Below are positions 9,046-18,958 of a stretch of 64,000 bases of DNA, piece after piece; the stretch's first letter is position 1, and each line of letters begins with the position of its first letter. This DNA comes from Pseudomonas sp. SCA2728.1_7 (GTDB lineage: Bacteria > Pseudomonadota > Gammaproteobacteria > Pseudomonadales > Pseudomonadaceae), in assembly GCF_018138145.1 (NCBI RefSeq), contig NZ_CP073104.1, positions 5,981,001 through 6,045,000 of the forward strand. The letters are read 5' to 3'. The position numbers and the translations under genes are program-made. Below the pieces are notes generated by a model. The model was not told where the DNA came from. It ran no database searches and saw only the letters and a program-made list of their open reading frames with translations.

Positions 9046-11505
9046 ATGAAGCAAAAGCGGACTCTCGGAACGCCACGGTTGTTGGGCATCGTCTGGCCAT
9101 TTATTGCCGTCGTGTTATTTCAAGCGTTATTGGGCGGCGTGAGTCTTTACGTGCTCTCGGCCGTTCGCGGCTATGTCGCTGGTGAAAGCCTTTGGTCCAA
9201 AGGCCAGAAAGACGCGATCTATTACCTCAATCTGTACGCCGACAGCCGCGACGAGGCAATTCTCCTCAAATACCGCAACGCGATTGCCGTGCCACAGGGC
9301 GGGCATCAGTTGCGTCTGGCGCTGGATCATCAGCCGCCGGATCTGACCGCAGCGCGTGAAGGTATTCTCAAGGGCGGCAACCACCCGGATGACGTCTCCA
9401 GCCTGATCTGGCTGTACCTCAACTTCCGCCATTTCAGTTATCTGGAAACTGCCATTGATCGTTGGACGGTCGGTGACGCCTATCTGGTCGAACTGGATGA
9501 CGTAGCGCAGGAGATGCACCGCAGCATCTCGCAGAACACCGCCAACAGTGCCGATGTCCAGCGCTGGAAGGCGCGGATTTTCGCTATCAACGATGGTGTG
9601 ACGCCGGCCGCGAAAGCCTTCAGCGATGCTTTGGGCGAAGGCTCGCGGATGATCATGCGTCTGCTGCTGTTCACCAACCTGGCCACGGCACTTGGGCTGA
9701 TCGTGCTGGCCTTGTGGCGCACACACAAATTGCTCAAACAGCGCCACGCTTTTGCCGAGGCGCTGCAACTGGAGAAGGATCGGGCGCACGTCACGCTGCA
9801 TTCGATCGGTGATGGCGTCATCACCACCGATGTCAGCGGCGCCATTGATTACATGAACCCGGCCGCCGAAGCCATGACCCACTGGAAGGCTGAGCAGGCG
9901 GCCGGCCTGCCGCTGGCCGCGCTGTTCAATTTGCTCGACGACAACGCTCAGGCTGAAGGCCTGACGCTGATCGAGCACATTCTCAGCGGCCAGCTCAGTG
10001 GCGGCAGCGAGCATTCGAAACTGATCCAGCGCCTGGATGGCACGACATTGTCGGTGACGCTGGTCGGCGCGCCGATCCGCAATGCCGGCAAGGTCAGCGG
10101 CACGGTGCTGGTATTGCACGACATGACTCAGGAGCGGCAATACATCGCCAATCTGTCGTGGCAGGCGACCCATGATGCGCTGACCGGGCTGGCCAATCGT
10201 CGCGAGTTCGAATACCGGCTGGAGCAGGCACTGCACAACCTCACGCGCCATTCCGCTCGGCATGCGCTGATGTTCCTCGACCTCGATCAATTCAAACTGG
10301 TCAACGACACCTGTGGTCACGCCGCCGGTGATGAGTTGTTGCGGCACATTTGTACGCTGTTGCAATCGGGGCTGCGCGAGGGCGATACGCTGGCACGACT
10401 TGGCGGCGATGAGTTCGGCATTCTGCTGGAGAACTGCGCGCCGGACGCGGCGGAGAAGATTGCCGAGGCGCTGCGCCAGACTGTGCAGAATCTGCATTTT
10501 GTCTGGAAGGGGCGGCCGTTCCTGACCACGGTGAGCATTGGTCTGGTGCATATCACGCAGACCCCGACCACCCTTGAATCCTCATTACGCGCCGCCGATA
10601 TGGCCTGTTACATGGCCAAGGAGAAGGGCCGCAACCGGGTGCAGGTCTACCACGCCGACGATTCCGAGCTGTCGCTGCGCTTTGGTGAAATGGCTTGGGT
10701 GCAACGTCTGCACATGGCGCTGGAAGAAGACCGCTTTTGTCTGTACGCCCAGGAAATCGCCCCGCTCAAGCCGGGCGACAACAAGGGTGGGCACATCGAG
10801 ATTCTGCTGCGACTGCATGATGAAGCCGGGCGGATGATTCTGCCGGACAGTTTCATTCCTGCTGCCGAGCGTTATGGTTTGATGAGTCAACTGGATCGTT
10901 GGGTAGTTCAGAACGTATTCAAGGTTATTGCTCAATGTATTGCGCAAGAACATCAAGAGCCTTTAGCAATGTGTGCGATTAATCTGTCAGGCATTACTAT
11001 AGGAGATGACGCGTTTTTGCACTTTCTGCGCGAGCAGTTTGTTAACTACGCAATACCGCCTGAAATGATTTGTTTTGAAATTACAGAAACCAGTGCAATT
11101 GCAAATCTCGGCAGTGCAATAAGATTTATTAATGAACTCAAAGGCTTAGGTTGCTACTTTTCGTTAGATGACTTTTGCGCCGGAATGTCTTCATTCGCTT
11201 ATCTGAAACATTTGCCTGTAGACTTCCTGAAGATCGACGGGAGTTTCGTAAAGGATATGCTGGACGACCCGATTAACCGCGCAATGGTCGAAGTGATCAA
11301 TCACATCGGGCATGTCATGGGTAAGCAGACAATTGCCGAGTTTGTTGAAACAACCCAGATCGAGCAGGCACTGCTTGAAATTGGTGTGGATTACGCTCAG
11401 GGTTATGTTATAGAACGCCCACAGTTGTTTACCTGTGACAGTTTGCAAAGTCGGCCCGCCAGACCGCAACCGCTGTTATTCAAAGCGCCTGGCACGTTCC
11501 GTTGA
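9046..11505 (+). CDS. rbdA: Membrane PAS-GGDEF-EAL cyclic-di-GMP protein (RbdA-like)
   Basis: An 819-residue c-di-GMP-metabolising sensor. One membrane helix near residue 15-35 and another near 205-225 flank a periplasmic sensor region. Then follow a PAS domain (~245-355), GGDEF (~370-530; GGDEF at 453-457 and an inhibitory RxxD at 444-447) and EAL (~545-800). The EAL signature reads E585-I-L; the metal-binding DD at 708-709 (DDFCAG) and the TAEFVE-like segment are retained, so phosphodiesterase activity is plausible. P. aeruginosa RbdA (PA0861), a biofilm-dispersal phosphodiesterase, has the same layout and neighbours. From about 10900 to 11440 the codon usage becomes conspicuously A+T-rich compared with the first two thirds. 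Confidence 0.9.
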   Translation: MKQKRTLGTPRLLGIVWPFIAVVLFQALLGGVSLYVLSAVRGYVAGESLWSKGQKDAIYYLNLYADSRDEAILLKYRNAIAVPQGGHQLRLALDHQPPDLTAAREGILKGGNHPDDVSSLIWLYLNFRHFSYLETAIDRWTVGDAYLVELDDVAQEMHRSISQNTANSADVQRWKARIFAINDGVTPAAKAFSDALGEGSRMIMRLLLFTNLATALGLIVLALWRTHKLLKQRHAFAEALQLEKDRAHVTLHSIGDGVITTDVSGAIDYMNPAAEAMTHWKAEQAAGLPLAALFNLLDDNAQAEGLTLIEHILSGQLSGGSEHSKLIQRLDGTTLSVTLVGAPIRNAGKVSGTVLVLHDMTQERQYIANLSWQATHDALTGLANRREFEYRLEQALHNLTRHSARHALMFLDLDQFKLVNDTCGHAAGDELLRHICTLLQSGLREGDTLARLGGDEFGILLENCAPDAAEKIAEALRQTVQNLHFVWKGRPFLTTVSIGLVHITQTPTTLESSLRAADMACYMAKEKGRNRVQVYHADDSELSLRFGEMAWVQRLHMALEEDRFCLYAQEIAPLKPGDNKGGHIEILLRLHDEAGRMILPDSFIPAAERYGLMSQLDRWVVQNVFKVIAQCIAQEHQEPLAMCAINLSGITIGDDAFLHFLREQFVNYAIPPEMICFEITETSAIANLGSAIRFINELKGLGCYFSLDDFCAGMSSFAYLKHLPVDFLKIDGSFVKDMLDDPINRAMVEVINHIGHVMGKQTIAEFVETTQIEQALLEIGVDYAQGYVIERPQLFTCDSLQSRPARPQPLLFKAPGTFR

Positions 11506-11551
11506 AGTCTCTCGCCGATCCTTACAATCACAAATCAAAAGGAGCCGAACA

Positions 11552-12346
11552 GTGATCGACACATTCAACCGAACCGGACCACTCATGGAAGCTGCAAGTT
11601 ATCCAGCCTGGGCGCAACAGCTCATACAGGATTGCAGCGAGAGCAAGCGCCGGGTTGTCGAACATGAACTTTACCTGCGCATGCGTGATAACAAGCTCAG
11701 CGCCAGAACCATGCGTCAGTACCTGATCGGGGGCTGGCCGGTGGTTGAGCAGTTCGCGTTGTACATGGCGCAGAATCTCACCAAAACCAGATTTGCCCGT
11801 CACCCGGGCGAAGACATGGCGCGGCGCTGGCTGATGCGCAATATCCGCGTTGAACTCAATCACGCCGATTACTGGGTGCATTGGAGTCGTTCCCATGGCG
11901 TCAGCCTGGAAGACCTTCAGGCCCAGCATGTGCCGCCCGAACTGCATGCCTTGAGTCATTGGTGCTGGCACACCAGTTCTGCCGACTCGCTGATCGTGGC
12001 CATTGCCGCCACCAACTATGCCATCGAAGGCGCGACCGGGGAGTGGTCGGCGCTGGTTTGCTCCACCGGCGTATATGCCGCAGCGTTTCCCGAAGAGGAT
12101 CGCAAGCGCGCGATGAAGTGGCTGAAGATGCATGCCCAGTATGACGATGCCCACCCTTGGGAAGCGCTGGAAATCATCTGTACCCTGGCCGGGATGAACC
12201 CGAGCAAGGCCTTGCAGACCGAGTTGCGTCAGGCGGTGTGCAAGAGCTACGACTACATGTATCTGTTTCTGGAGCGTTGCATGCAACTGGAAACGTCGGA
12301 GCGCTTGTTGGTCAACCGAGAGCGCAGGGCGGTAGTCGAGAGCTGA
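11552..12346 (+). CDS. TenA/PqqC-like haem-oxygenase-fold protein
   Basis: A helical protein of 264 residues. The sequence pattern (YLRMRDNKLSARTMRQYLIGGWPVVEQFALYMAQNL, and an E/H-rich centre with LNHADYWVHW) matches the TenA/PqqC iron-containing redox fold found beside rbdA in Pseudomonas (PA0862-like). Family members include thiaminase-like and di-iron oxidases; the actual reaction is unknown. GTG 11552 is chosen because AAAAGGAG lies at optimal distance; ATG 11585 is the alternative. It starts 46 bases after rbdA and could be co-transcribed. A REPIN follows the stop. Confidence 0.7.
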   Translation: MIDTFNRTGPLMEAASYPAWAQQLIQDCSESKRRVVEHELYLRMRDNKLSARTMRQYLIGGWPVVEQFALYMAQNLTKTRFARHPGEDMARRWLMRNIRVELNHADYWVHWSRSHGVSLEDLQAQHVPPELHALSHWCWHTSSADSLIVAIAATNYAIEGATGEWSALVCSTGVYAAAFPEEDRKRAMKWLKMHAQYDDAHPWEALEIICTLAGMNPSKALQTELRQAVCKSYDYMYLFLERCMQLETSERLLVNRERRAVVES

Positions 12347-12368
12347 TTTCGGCTTAACGCAAAACCAA

Positions 12369-12457
12369 TGTGGGAGCGAGCCTGCTCGCGAAGGCGGTCC
12401 GTCAGTCAACTCATGGTTGAATGTCAGATTGCTTTCGCGAGCAGGCTCGCTCCCACA
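12369..12457. repeat. REPIN, GGGAGCGAGCC variant
   Basis: Inverted pair of TGTGGGAGCGAGCCTGCTCG-type REPs, 89 bases overall, between the convergent TenA-like and diguanylate cyclase genes. It is the second REP subtype of the window, shared with 18559 and 61392. Confidence 0.9.
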
Positions 12458-12481
12458 CTGTTTTGTATTGGCTGGAAAGCC

Positions 12482-13408
12482 TTAGCCGGCCATGGCCAAC
12501 CGGTTGCGACCTTCACGTTTGGCCACATACAGCGCACTGTCAGCGCGGCGCAGCAAGCTGTCAGCCGATTCGCCCGGTAACAACGTCGAACATCCCAGGC
12601 TTACAGTCAATTCGATCAACTGCCCGTCCGCATAGTATTCCGCTGCCTGCGTCGCATAACGCAGCCGTTCGCCGACCATTGCGGCCGCATCCCGGCTGGT
12701 ATTGGACAGCAGCACCAGAAACTCTTCGCCACCGTAACGAAACACCATGTCGACGTTGCGCAGTTGCGCCTTGATGGTCGCGGCGATGGCTTTAAGTACG
12801 TCATCGCCGGCGCTGTGGCCATGGCTGTCGTTGACCCGTTTGAAGTGATCGATGTCGAGCATCAACACCGAGAGCGGCTGCACATGCCGACGCGACATGT
12901 CGATCTCGCGCTGCAAGGTCTGCTCCATGGCGATGCGGTTGCCGGCGCCGGTCAGCGGATCACGCAGGGCGCTCTGCGTGGCAGCGCGGTAGAGCAGGGC
13001 ATTGCGCATCGGGTACAGCAGCGACGACAACAGCGATTCAAGGTTGCCCTGATCCAGTTCGTTGAAGCGCTGGTTGCGGCGGAATATCAGTTCGCCCATG
13101 TGCTCGCCTTCGTGGCTCAGGCTATAGCTGATCGAGTGGTGGCCGCGAGTACCGAACTCCAGGCGCAAATCACTGCCCTGGTGCACATAACTGAGCGCGT
13201 CCAGCGGCACGAGGCGCTGAACTTCGCGGAAAAACAGACCGAGGATGCGTTGCGGCTCAAGGCTGGTCTGCAGTTGCAGGCTCATTTGCTGGCGCAGTTG
13301 CGCCAGGCTGGCCGGTCGCTCCAGAAGGGGAGGCAGTTGACCAAAGCCCAGGCGTTGCAATTTGGCACTGTCAAAGTCAATTGCATTGGTCTGGGAGGGT
13401 GATTTCAT
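12482..13408 (-). CDS. Diguanylate cyclase (GGDEF)
   Basis: A 308-residue cytosolic diguanylate cyclase making c-di-GMP from two GTP. The N-terminal ~130 residues look like a GAF-type sensor (no membrane segment). The GGDEF domain spans about 145-305 with the active motif GGEEF at 226-230 and a product-inhibition RxxD (RNVD) at 217-220, five residues upstream, so the enzyme should be active and feedback-controlled. The start at 13408 is the first Met. It is transcribed leftward and alone, facing the RbdA-like phosphodiesterase region. The sensed signal is unknown. Confidence 0.88.
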   Translation of the reverse strand: MKSPSQTNAIDFDSAKLQRLGFGQLPPLLERPASLAQLRQQMSLQLQTSLEPQRILGLFFREVQRLVPLDALSYVHQGSDLRLEFGTRGHHSISYSLSHEGEHMGELIFRRNQRFNELDQGNLESLLSSLLYPMRNALLYRAATQSALRDPLTGAGNRIAMEQTLQREIDMSRRHVQPLSVLMLDIDHFKRVNDSHGHSAGDDVLKAIAATIKAQLRNVDMVFRYGGEEFLVLLSNTSRDAAAMVGERLRYATQAAEYYADGQLIELTVSLGCSTLLPGESADSLLRRADSALYVAKREGRNRLAMAG

Positions 13409-13769
13409 ATGGCGTGAACCCTTAGCGGTAAGTCCGTCTTACAGGCTGGGTGAGAGCGGCTATGGGCTGCGCGTCATACTGATCCATCAGTCCCGTAGGA
13501 CGTTTGGCGTAAGTCTAGTCTGCCGGATGACGATTAGTCAGCTATCGAAATCGGCTTCGCCCCATTGCCTTCACGCGGCTTGCTTTGAGGGAGATTAGAG
13601 CGAAAGTCGTGCCATTCAGTTCGGTTTTATTTAAACCGTTTGTAATCAATGGCTTGGCTTTGAAGGTGTGAGGTAGGTGCTGGAAAATTGACTGGATTGT
13701 GACGCTCTCGGGCGGCAAATGCATGCCGCGACAGGAATCTGCCGCGGCAACAAATGCGACGTATGGCAG
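13409..13769. other. Non-coding gap between two leftward genes
   Basis: About 360 bases upstream of the diguanylate cyclase and downstream of yciK. I see no convincing coding frame. A short inverted repeat (TGCCGCG at 13724-13730 and CGCGGCA at 13743-13749) could be the end structure of the yciK message, though no T-run follows on the minus strand. The cyclase promoter should lie in this gap, but I cannot point to it. Confidence 0.5.
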
Positions 13770-14510
13770 TTATTGCGCGTTGAACGCCTGACCGTTGATG
13801 CCGGTGCTGTCAGGGCCCATCAGGTACAGGTAAACCGGCATGATTTCTTCCGGTGTCGGATTGTTCAGTGGGTTTTCGCCCGGATAGGCTTGCGCACGCA
13901 TGCTTGTGCGGGTGCCGCCCGGGTTGATGCTGTTGGAGCGTACTGGCGCCACACCGTCGACTTCATCGGCCAGGGTTTGCATCAGACCTTCGGTGGCGAA
14001 CTTCGACACGCCATAGGCGCCCCAGTACGCCCGACCCTTGCGGCCGACGCTGCTGGAAGTGAACACCACCGATGCATCCTGTGACAGCTTGAGCAGCGGC
14101 AGCAGGGTGCTGGTCAGCATGAACATGGCGTTGACGTTGACCTGCATGACGCGCATGAAGTTTTCGCCGGACAACTGCTCGATCGGCGTGCGTGGGCCGA
14201 TGATCGAAGCGTTGTGCAGCAAACCGTCGAGGTGGCCGAATTCGGCTTCGATCATCGCTGCCAGTTCATCGTACTGATGAGGCAGGGCGGTTTCGAGGTT
14301 GAACGGAATCACCGCCGGTTGCGGATGGCCTGCCGCTTCGATTTCGTCGTAGACCTGGGTCAGATTGGCTTCGGTCTTGCCCAGCAGCAATACCGTAGCG
14401 CCATGAGCGGCGTAGGTTTTCGCCGCAGCCGCACCAATGCCACGACCGGCACCGGTGACCAGAATGACCCGATCCTTGAGCAATTCGGGACGAGCGGAGT
14501 AATCAAACAT
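13770..14510 (-). CDS. yciK: YciK-family short-chain dehydrogenase
   Basis: A 246-residue classical SDR. The NAD(P)-binding TGxGRGIG motif is near residues 20-26, the catalytic Tyr-Lys in YGVSK near 160, and the HNAS segment replaces the usual NNAG. This is the YciK family, conserved behind ubiG and mupP in Pseudomonas (PA3173-like); its substrate is unknown. The start at 14510 gives the typical MFDYSARPELLKDRVILVTG N-terminus. It is the third gene of the leftward ubiG-mupP-yciK run, separated from mupP by a 72-base gap with a short repeat. Confidence 0.88.
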   Translation of the reverse strand: MFDYSARPELLKDRVILVTGAGRGIGAAAAKTYAAHGATVLLLGKTEANLTQVYDEIEAAGHPQPAVIPFNLETALPHQYDELAAMIEAEFGHLDGLLHNASIIGPRTPIEQLSGENFMRVMQVNVNAMFMLTSTLLPLLKLSQDASVVFTSSSVGRKGRAYWGAYGVSKFATEGLMQTLADEVDGVAPVRSNSINPGGTRTSMRAQAYPGENPLNNPTPEEIMPVYLYLMGPDSTGINGQAFNAQ

Positions 14511-14528
14511 AAAAACCTCATCAAGTCA

Positions 14529-14580
14529 GATCGTTCCCACGCTCTGCGTGGGAATGCAGCCAGTGACGCTCTGCGTCAGG
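14529..14580. repeat. Short dispersed palindrome between yciK and mupP
   Basis: CCCACGCTCTGCGTGGG sits at about 14536-14552 inside GATCGTTCCCACGC...GGGAATGCAGCC, followed by a second smaller dyad (GACGCTCTGCGTC). I recognise this as a dispersed intergenic repeat of fluorescens-group Pseudomonas, distinct from the REPINs. Confidence 0.75.
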
Positions 14581-14582
14581 TC

Positions 14583-15254
14583 TCAGCAGCTGCAAAGCGC
14601 GCTATCGAGCACCTTGCGCAACTCCGACGGATGATCCACCACCACGTCCGCACCCCAATGACGTGGGTTGTCGTCCGGGTGGATGTAGCCGAACGTCACC
14701 GCTGCCGTTTTCGTACCGGCATCGCGCCCCGATTCGATATCGCGCAGATCATCGCCGACAAACAGCACCGTCGATGGATCCAGATCAAGCATCTTGCATG
14801 CAAGGATCAACGGCTCCGGATCCGGCTTGCTGTTTTTCACGTGATCCGGGCAGATCAGCAGTGCCGAACGCTCGGCCAGCCCCAGTTGTTGCATGATCGG
14901 CTCGGCAAAGCGCAGCGGCTTGTTGGTGACCACGCCCCAGATCAAATTGGCCTTTTCGATGTCGGCGAGCAGTTCACCCATACCGTCGAACAGCTTGCTG
15001 TGCACCGCGCAACCGACCAGATAGCGCTCGAGGAACTCCAGACGCAGTTCTTCGAAGCCCGGCGACTCGGGGTCCATCGAGAACGTCACCGCAACCATGG
15101 CCTTGGCGCCGCCGGAGATCTCGTCGCGGATGTGCTTGTCGTTGATCGGCGGCAAGCCACGATCGGCGCGCATCGCCTGGCAGATGGCAATGAAGTCCGG
15201 CGCCGTGTCGAGCAAGGTGCCGTCCATGTCGAAGAGAACTGCTCTGATGGCCAT
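14583..15254 (-). CDS. mupP: N-acetylmuramic acid 6-phosphate phosphatase
   Basis: A 223-residue HAD-superfamily phosphatase with the nucleophile/acid pair in DMDGTLLDT (residues ~9-17), a lysine motif in the VTNKPLR region and the acidic motif VGDDLRD. In Pseudomonas the gene next to ubiG encodes MupP, which dephosphorylates MurNAc-6-phosphate in the anabolic peptidoglycan recycling route (AmgK/MurU) and affects fosfomycin and beta-lactam response. Earlier annotations call it phosphoglycolate phosphatase. The start at 15254 lies four bases after the ubiG stop, so the two are co-transcribed. Confidence 0.88.
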   Translation of the reverse strand: MAIRAVLFDMDGTLLDTAPDFIAICQAMRADRGLPPINDKHIRDEISGGAKAMVAVTFSMDPESPGFEELRLEFLERYLVGCAVHSKLFDGMGELLADIEKANLIWGVVTNKPLRFAEPIMQQLGLAERSALLICPDHVKNSKPDPEPLILACKMLDLDPSTVLFVGDDLRDIESGRDAGTKTAAVTFGYIHPDDNPRHWGADVVVDHPSELRKVLDSALCSC

Positions 15255-15258
15255 CGGC

Positions 15259-15957
15259 TTACTCCTCGCGCAGGGTCTGGATCATGTAGTTGACGTCAAC
15301 GTCGTTGGCCAGCTTGTAGTGCTTGGTCAGCGGGTTGTAGGTCAGGCCGATGATGTCCTTGACGGTCAGGCCGGCCATGCGGCTCCAGGCACCGAGCTCG
15401 GACGGGCGGATGAATTTCTTGAAGTCGTGAGTGCCGCGCGGCAGCAGCTTCATGATGTATTCGGCGCCGATGATGGCGAACAGGTACGCCTTCGGGTTGC
15501 GGTTGATGGTCGAGAAGAACACCTGGCCACCGGGCTTGACCATGCGGAAGCAGGCGCGAATCACCGACGACGGATCAGGCACGTGCTCGAGCATTTCCAG
15601 GCAAGTGACCACGTCGAACTGCTCAGGCATTTCTTCGGCCAGGGCTTCGGCGGTGATCTGGCGGTATTCGACGCTGACGCCGGATTCCAGCTGATGCAAT
15701 TGCGCGACCGCCAGTGGCGCTTCGCCCATGTCGATGCCCATCACGGTGGCGCCACGCTGGGCCATGGCTTCGCTGAGGATGCCGCCGCCGCAACCGACGT
15801 CGAGGACTTTCTTGCCGGCCAGATTAACCCGCTCGTCAATCCAGTTGACCCGCAGCGGGTTGATGTCGTGCAGCGGTTTGAATTCGCTTTCGCGGTCCCA
15901 CCAGCGATGGGCCAGGGCTTCGAATTTGGCGATTTCGGCGTGGTCGACATTACTCAT
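15259..15957 (-). CDS. ubiG: Ubiquinone biosynthesis O-methyltransferase
   Basis: UbiG, 232 residues, carries out both O-methylations of ubiquinone biosynthesis. The SAM-binding motif VLDVGCGGG is near residue 53-61. The membrane-associating C-terminal region with [20 protein letters not shown] is characteristic of UbiG. It opens the leftward ubiG-mupP-yciK unit; the upstream amidohydrolase gene is in the same direction, about 57 bases away. Confidence 0.95.
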   Translation of the reverse strand: MSNVDHAEIAKFEALAHRWWDRESEFKPLHDINPLRVNWIDERVNLAGKKVLDVGCGGGILSEAMAQRGATVMGIDMGEAPLAVAQLHQLESGVSVEYRQITAEALAEEMPEQFDVVTCLEMLEHVPDPSSVIRACFRMVKPGGQVFFSTINRNPKAYLFAIIGAEYIMKLLPRGTHDFKKFIRPSELGAWSRMAGLTVKDIIGLTYNPLTKHYKLANDVDVNYMIQTLREE

Positions 15958-16013
15958 GTTAAATCCTCTGAAACTTGAAAAAGGCTGTAGCCCTGGCGTT
16001 CGCGCCGGGGTGT

Positions 16014-17348
16014 TTACGATTCGGTGTGGCCGCTGATGCGCTGGCCCCAGGCCCGGGCGGTGACGCCCAGCTGTTCTTCATCCAGTCGCGTCAGGCGGCG
16101 GTCGTCGAGCAGTTGTTTGCCGGCGACCCACAGGTGTTTCACGCAATCGCGACCGGTGGCATATATAAGTTGCGAAACCGGGTCGTACACCGGTTGCTGC
16201 GCCAGGCCGGACAGGTCGAAAGCGACGATGTCGGCGGCTTTGCCGATTTCCAGCGAGCCAACCTGTGCTTCGATTCCCAGTGCGCGCGCGCCATTCAGGG
16301 TGGCCATGCGCAGCGCCCGATGGGCGTCCAGCGCGGTGGCGGAGCCGGCGACGGCTTTGGCCAGCAGGGCGGCGGTGCGGGTTTCGCCGAGCAGATCGAG
16401 ATCGTTATTGCTGGCGGCGCCATCGGTGCCGACCGCGACATTTACCCCAGCCTGCCACAAACGCTCGACCGGGCAGAAGCCGCTGGCGAGTTTCAGGTTG
16501 GATTCCGGGCAATGGATCACGCTGGTGTTGCTTTCTACCAGCAACGCCAGGTCATCCTCGCTGATCTGGGTCATGTGCACGGCCTGGAAGCGCGGGCCCA
16601 GCAGACCGAGACGGCCGAGGCGAGCGAGCGGACGTTCGCCGCGCTGCTCCAGTGACTGCTGAACTTCGAAAGCGGTTTCGTGCACGTGCATGTGGATCGA
16701 GGCGTCCAGTTCCTCGGCAATCACGCGGATTTTCTCCAGGTTTTCGTCGCCGACGGTGTACGGTGCATGAGGGCCGAAAGTGATCTTGATCCGTTCATGG
16801 TGCTTGAGATCGCCGAACAACTCGACGCCCTGACGAATGGCTTCATCTGCACTGCTGGCGCCCGGAATCGGGAAATCAAGGATCGGAATCGCGATTTGCG
16901 CGCGAATGCCGCTGTTATGCACGCGTTCGCTGGCGAATTTCGGAAAGAAATACATGTCCGAGAAACAAGTGATGCCGCCCTTGATCTGCTCGGCGATGGC
17001 CAGATCGGTGCCGTCGCGGACGAATTCTTCATCGACCCATTTCGCTTCGGCCGGCCAGATGTGGTTTTCCAGCCAGGTCATCAGCGGCAGATCATCGGCC
17101 AGACCGCGGAACAGCGTCATCGCCGCGTGGCCGTGGGCATTGATCAGGCCCGGAGCGAGCAGCACGTCCGGCAGTTCGCGGATTTCCGTGGCGTTACACT
17201 TCAATGCTTCGGCGCGCGGGCCGATAAACACGATGCGACCGTCGCGGATGCCCAGGCCGTGCTCCTTGAGCACAACGCCTGCAGGTTCGACGGGTACCAG
17301 CCAGGTCGGCAGCAATAATAAGTCGAGCGCAATGGCAGGTTTCGGCAT
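16014..17348 (-). CDS. mtaD: TRZ/ATZ-family amidohydrolase (methylthioadenosine deaminase)
   Basis: A 444-residue metal-dependent deaminase of the amidohydrolase superfamily. Metal ligands are visible in H72-G-H74, in the HMHVHETA motif, in the VHMTQ segment and in the [10 protein letters not shown] motif, so the site is complete. In Pseudomonas the homologue beside mtnA (PA3170) deaminates 5'-methylthioadenosine to methylthioinosine, feeding methionine salvage; S-adenosylhomocysteine or N-ethylammeline-type substrates are alternatives. The frame extends far upstream through mtnA on the opposite strand, but the start at 17348 ([16 protein letters not shown]) fits the family. It is divergent from mtnA with a 108-base shared gap. 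Confidence 0.88.
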   Translation of the reverse strand: MPKPAIALDLLLLPTWLVPVEPAGVVLKEHGLGIRDGRIVFIGPRAEALKCNATEIRELPDVLLAPGLINAHGHAAMTLFRGLADDLPLMTWLENHIWPAEAKWVDEEFVRDGTDLAIAEQIKGGITCFSDMYFFPKFASERVHNSGIRAQIAIPILDFPIPGASSADEAIRQGVELFGDLKHHERIKITFGPHAPYTVGDENLEKIRVIAEELDASIHMHVHETAFEVQQSLEQRGERPLARLGRLGLLGPRFQAVHMTQISEDDLALLVESNTSVIHCPESNLKLASGFCPVERLWQAGVNVAVGTDGAASNNDLDLLGETRTAALLAKAVAGSATALDAHRALRMATLNGARALGIEAQVGSLEIGKAADIVAFDLSGLAQQPVYDPVSQLIYATGRDCVKHLWVAGKQLLDDRRLTRLDEEQLGVTARAWGQRISGHTES

Positions 17349-17456
17349 CGAGGGTCGGTTCCAGTGCTTTTGTAAAGGATGGCGAAGTATACCCGAGCGT
17401 CTTCGCGGGGGGATCGCTATAATCGGCGGCTTTTGTTCATGAGTGCGGGGTGTAGG

Positions 17457-18533
<1,077 letters not shown>

Positions 18534-18558
18534 TTGGCTTGATGTCTGCGTTGTCTTC

Positions 18559-18630
18559 TTCGCGAGCAGGCTCGCTCCCACAGGTTTTGTGATCACCACA
18601 GAACAATGTGGGAGCGAGCCTGCTCGCGAA
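18559..18630. repeat. REPIN, GGGAGCGAGCC variant
   Basis: A 72-base inverted REP pair shortly after the mtnA stop, the shortest-spaced of the six REPINs. It occupies the non-coding region between mtnA and gyrA. Confidence 0.9.
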
Positions 18631-18958
18631 GGGGCCCTAAATGTCAATAAACATCCCCAAACCAAGCCTGAATTCTGCATTCAAAGAAGCTCTGAGCCTC
18701 TCTCGTCCCCGTTAAGCCTGTCACCGGTCAACTAACTATGCTCCATGCGCATCAGGGGGATAGGTGCGTGGCGGCCTTTGTGATAACATCCGGCGTTTTC
18801 CGAGGCAGCTCCACGGAGCTGTCTTTACTGCGCAAATCCACTCTTCAGATTGTTGATTTGTCGTAAGTCGGCGCATGGCACTCGGCCTGCCTCGACGAGC
18901 TTCGTTGGTCCCATATGGATATGACGAAGTTTCACCAGAAAAAGGAATCAGGCTTCTC
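18631..18958. promoter_or_regulatory. Upstream region of gyrA
   Basis: About 330 bases without a plausible gene between the REPIN and the gyrA start. It must hold the gyrA promoter and leader. A+T-richer stretches occur around 18770-18860, but I cannot assign -35/-10 boxes with confidence. The ribosome binding site AAAAGGAA lies about ten bases before ATG 18959. Confidence 0.5.
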
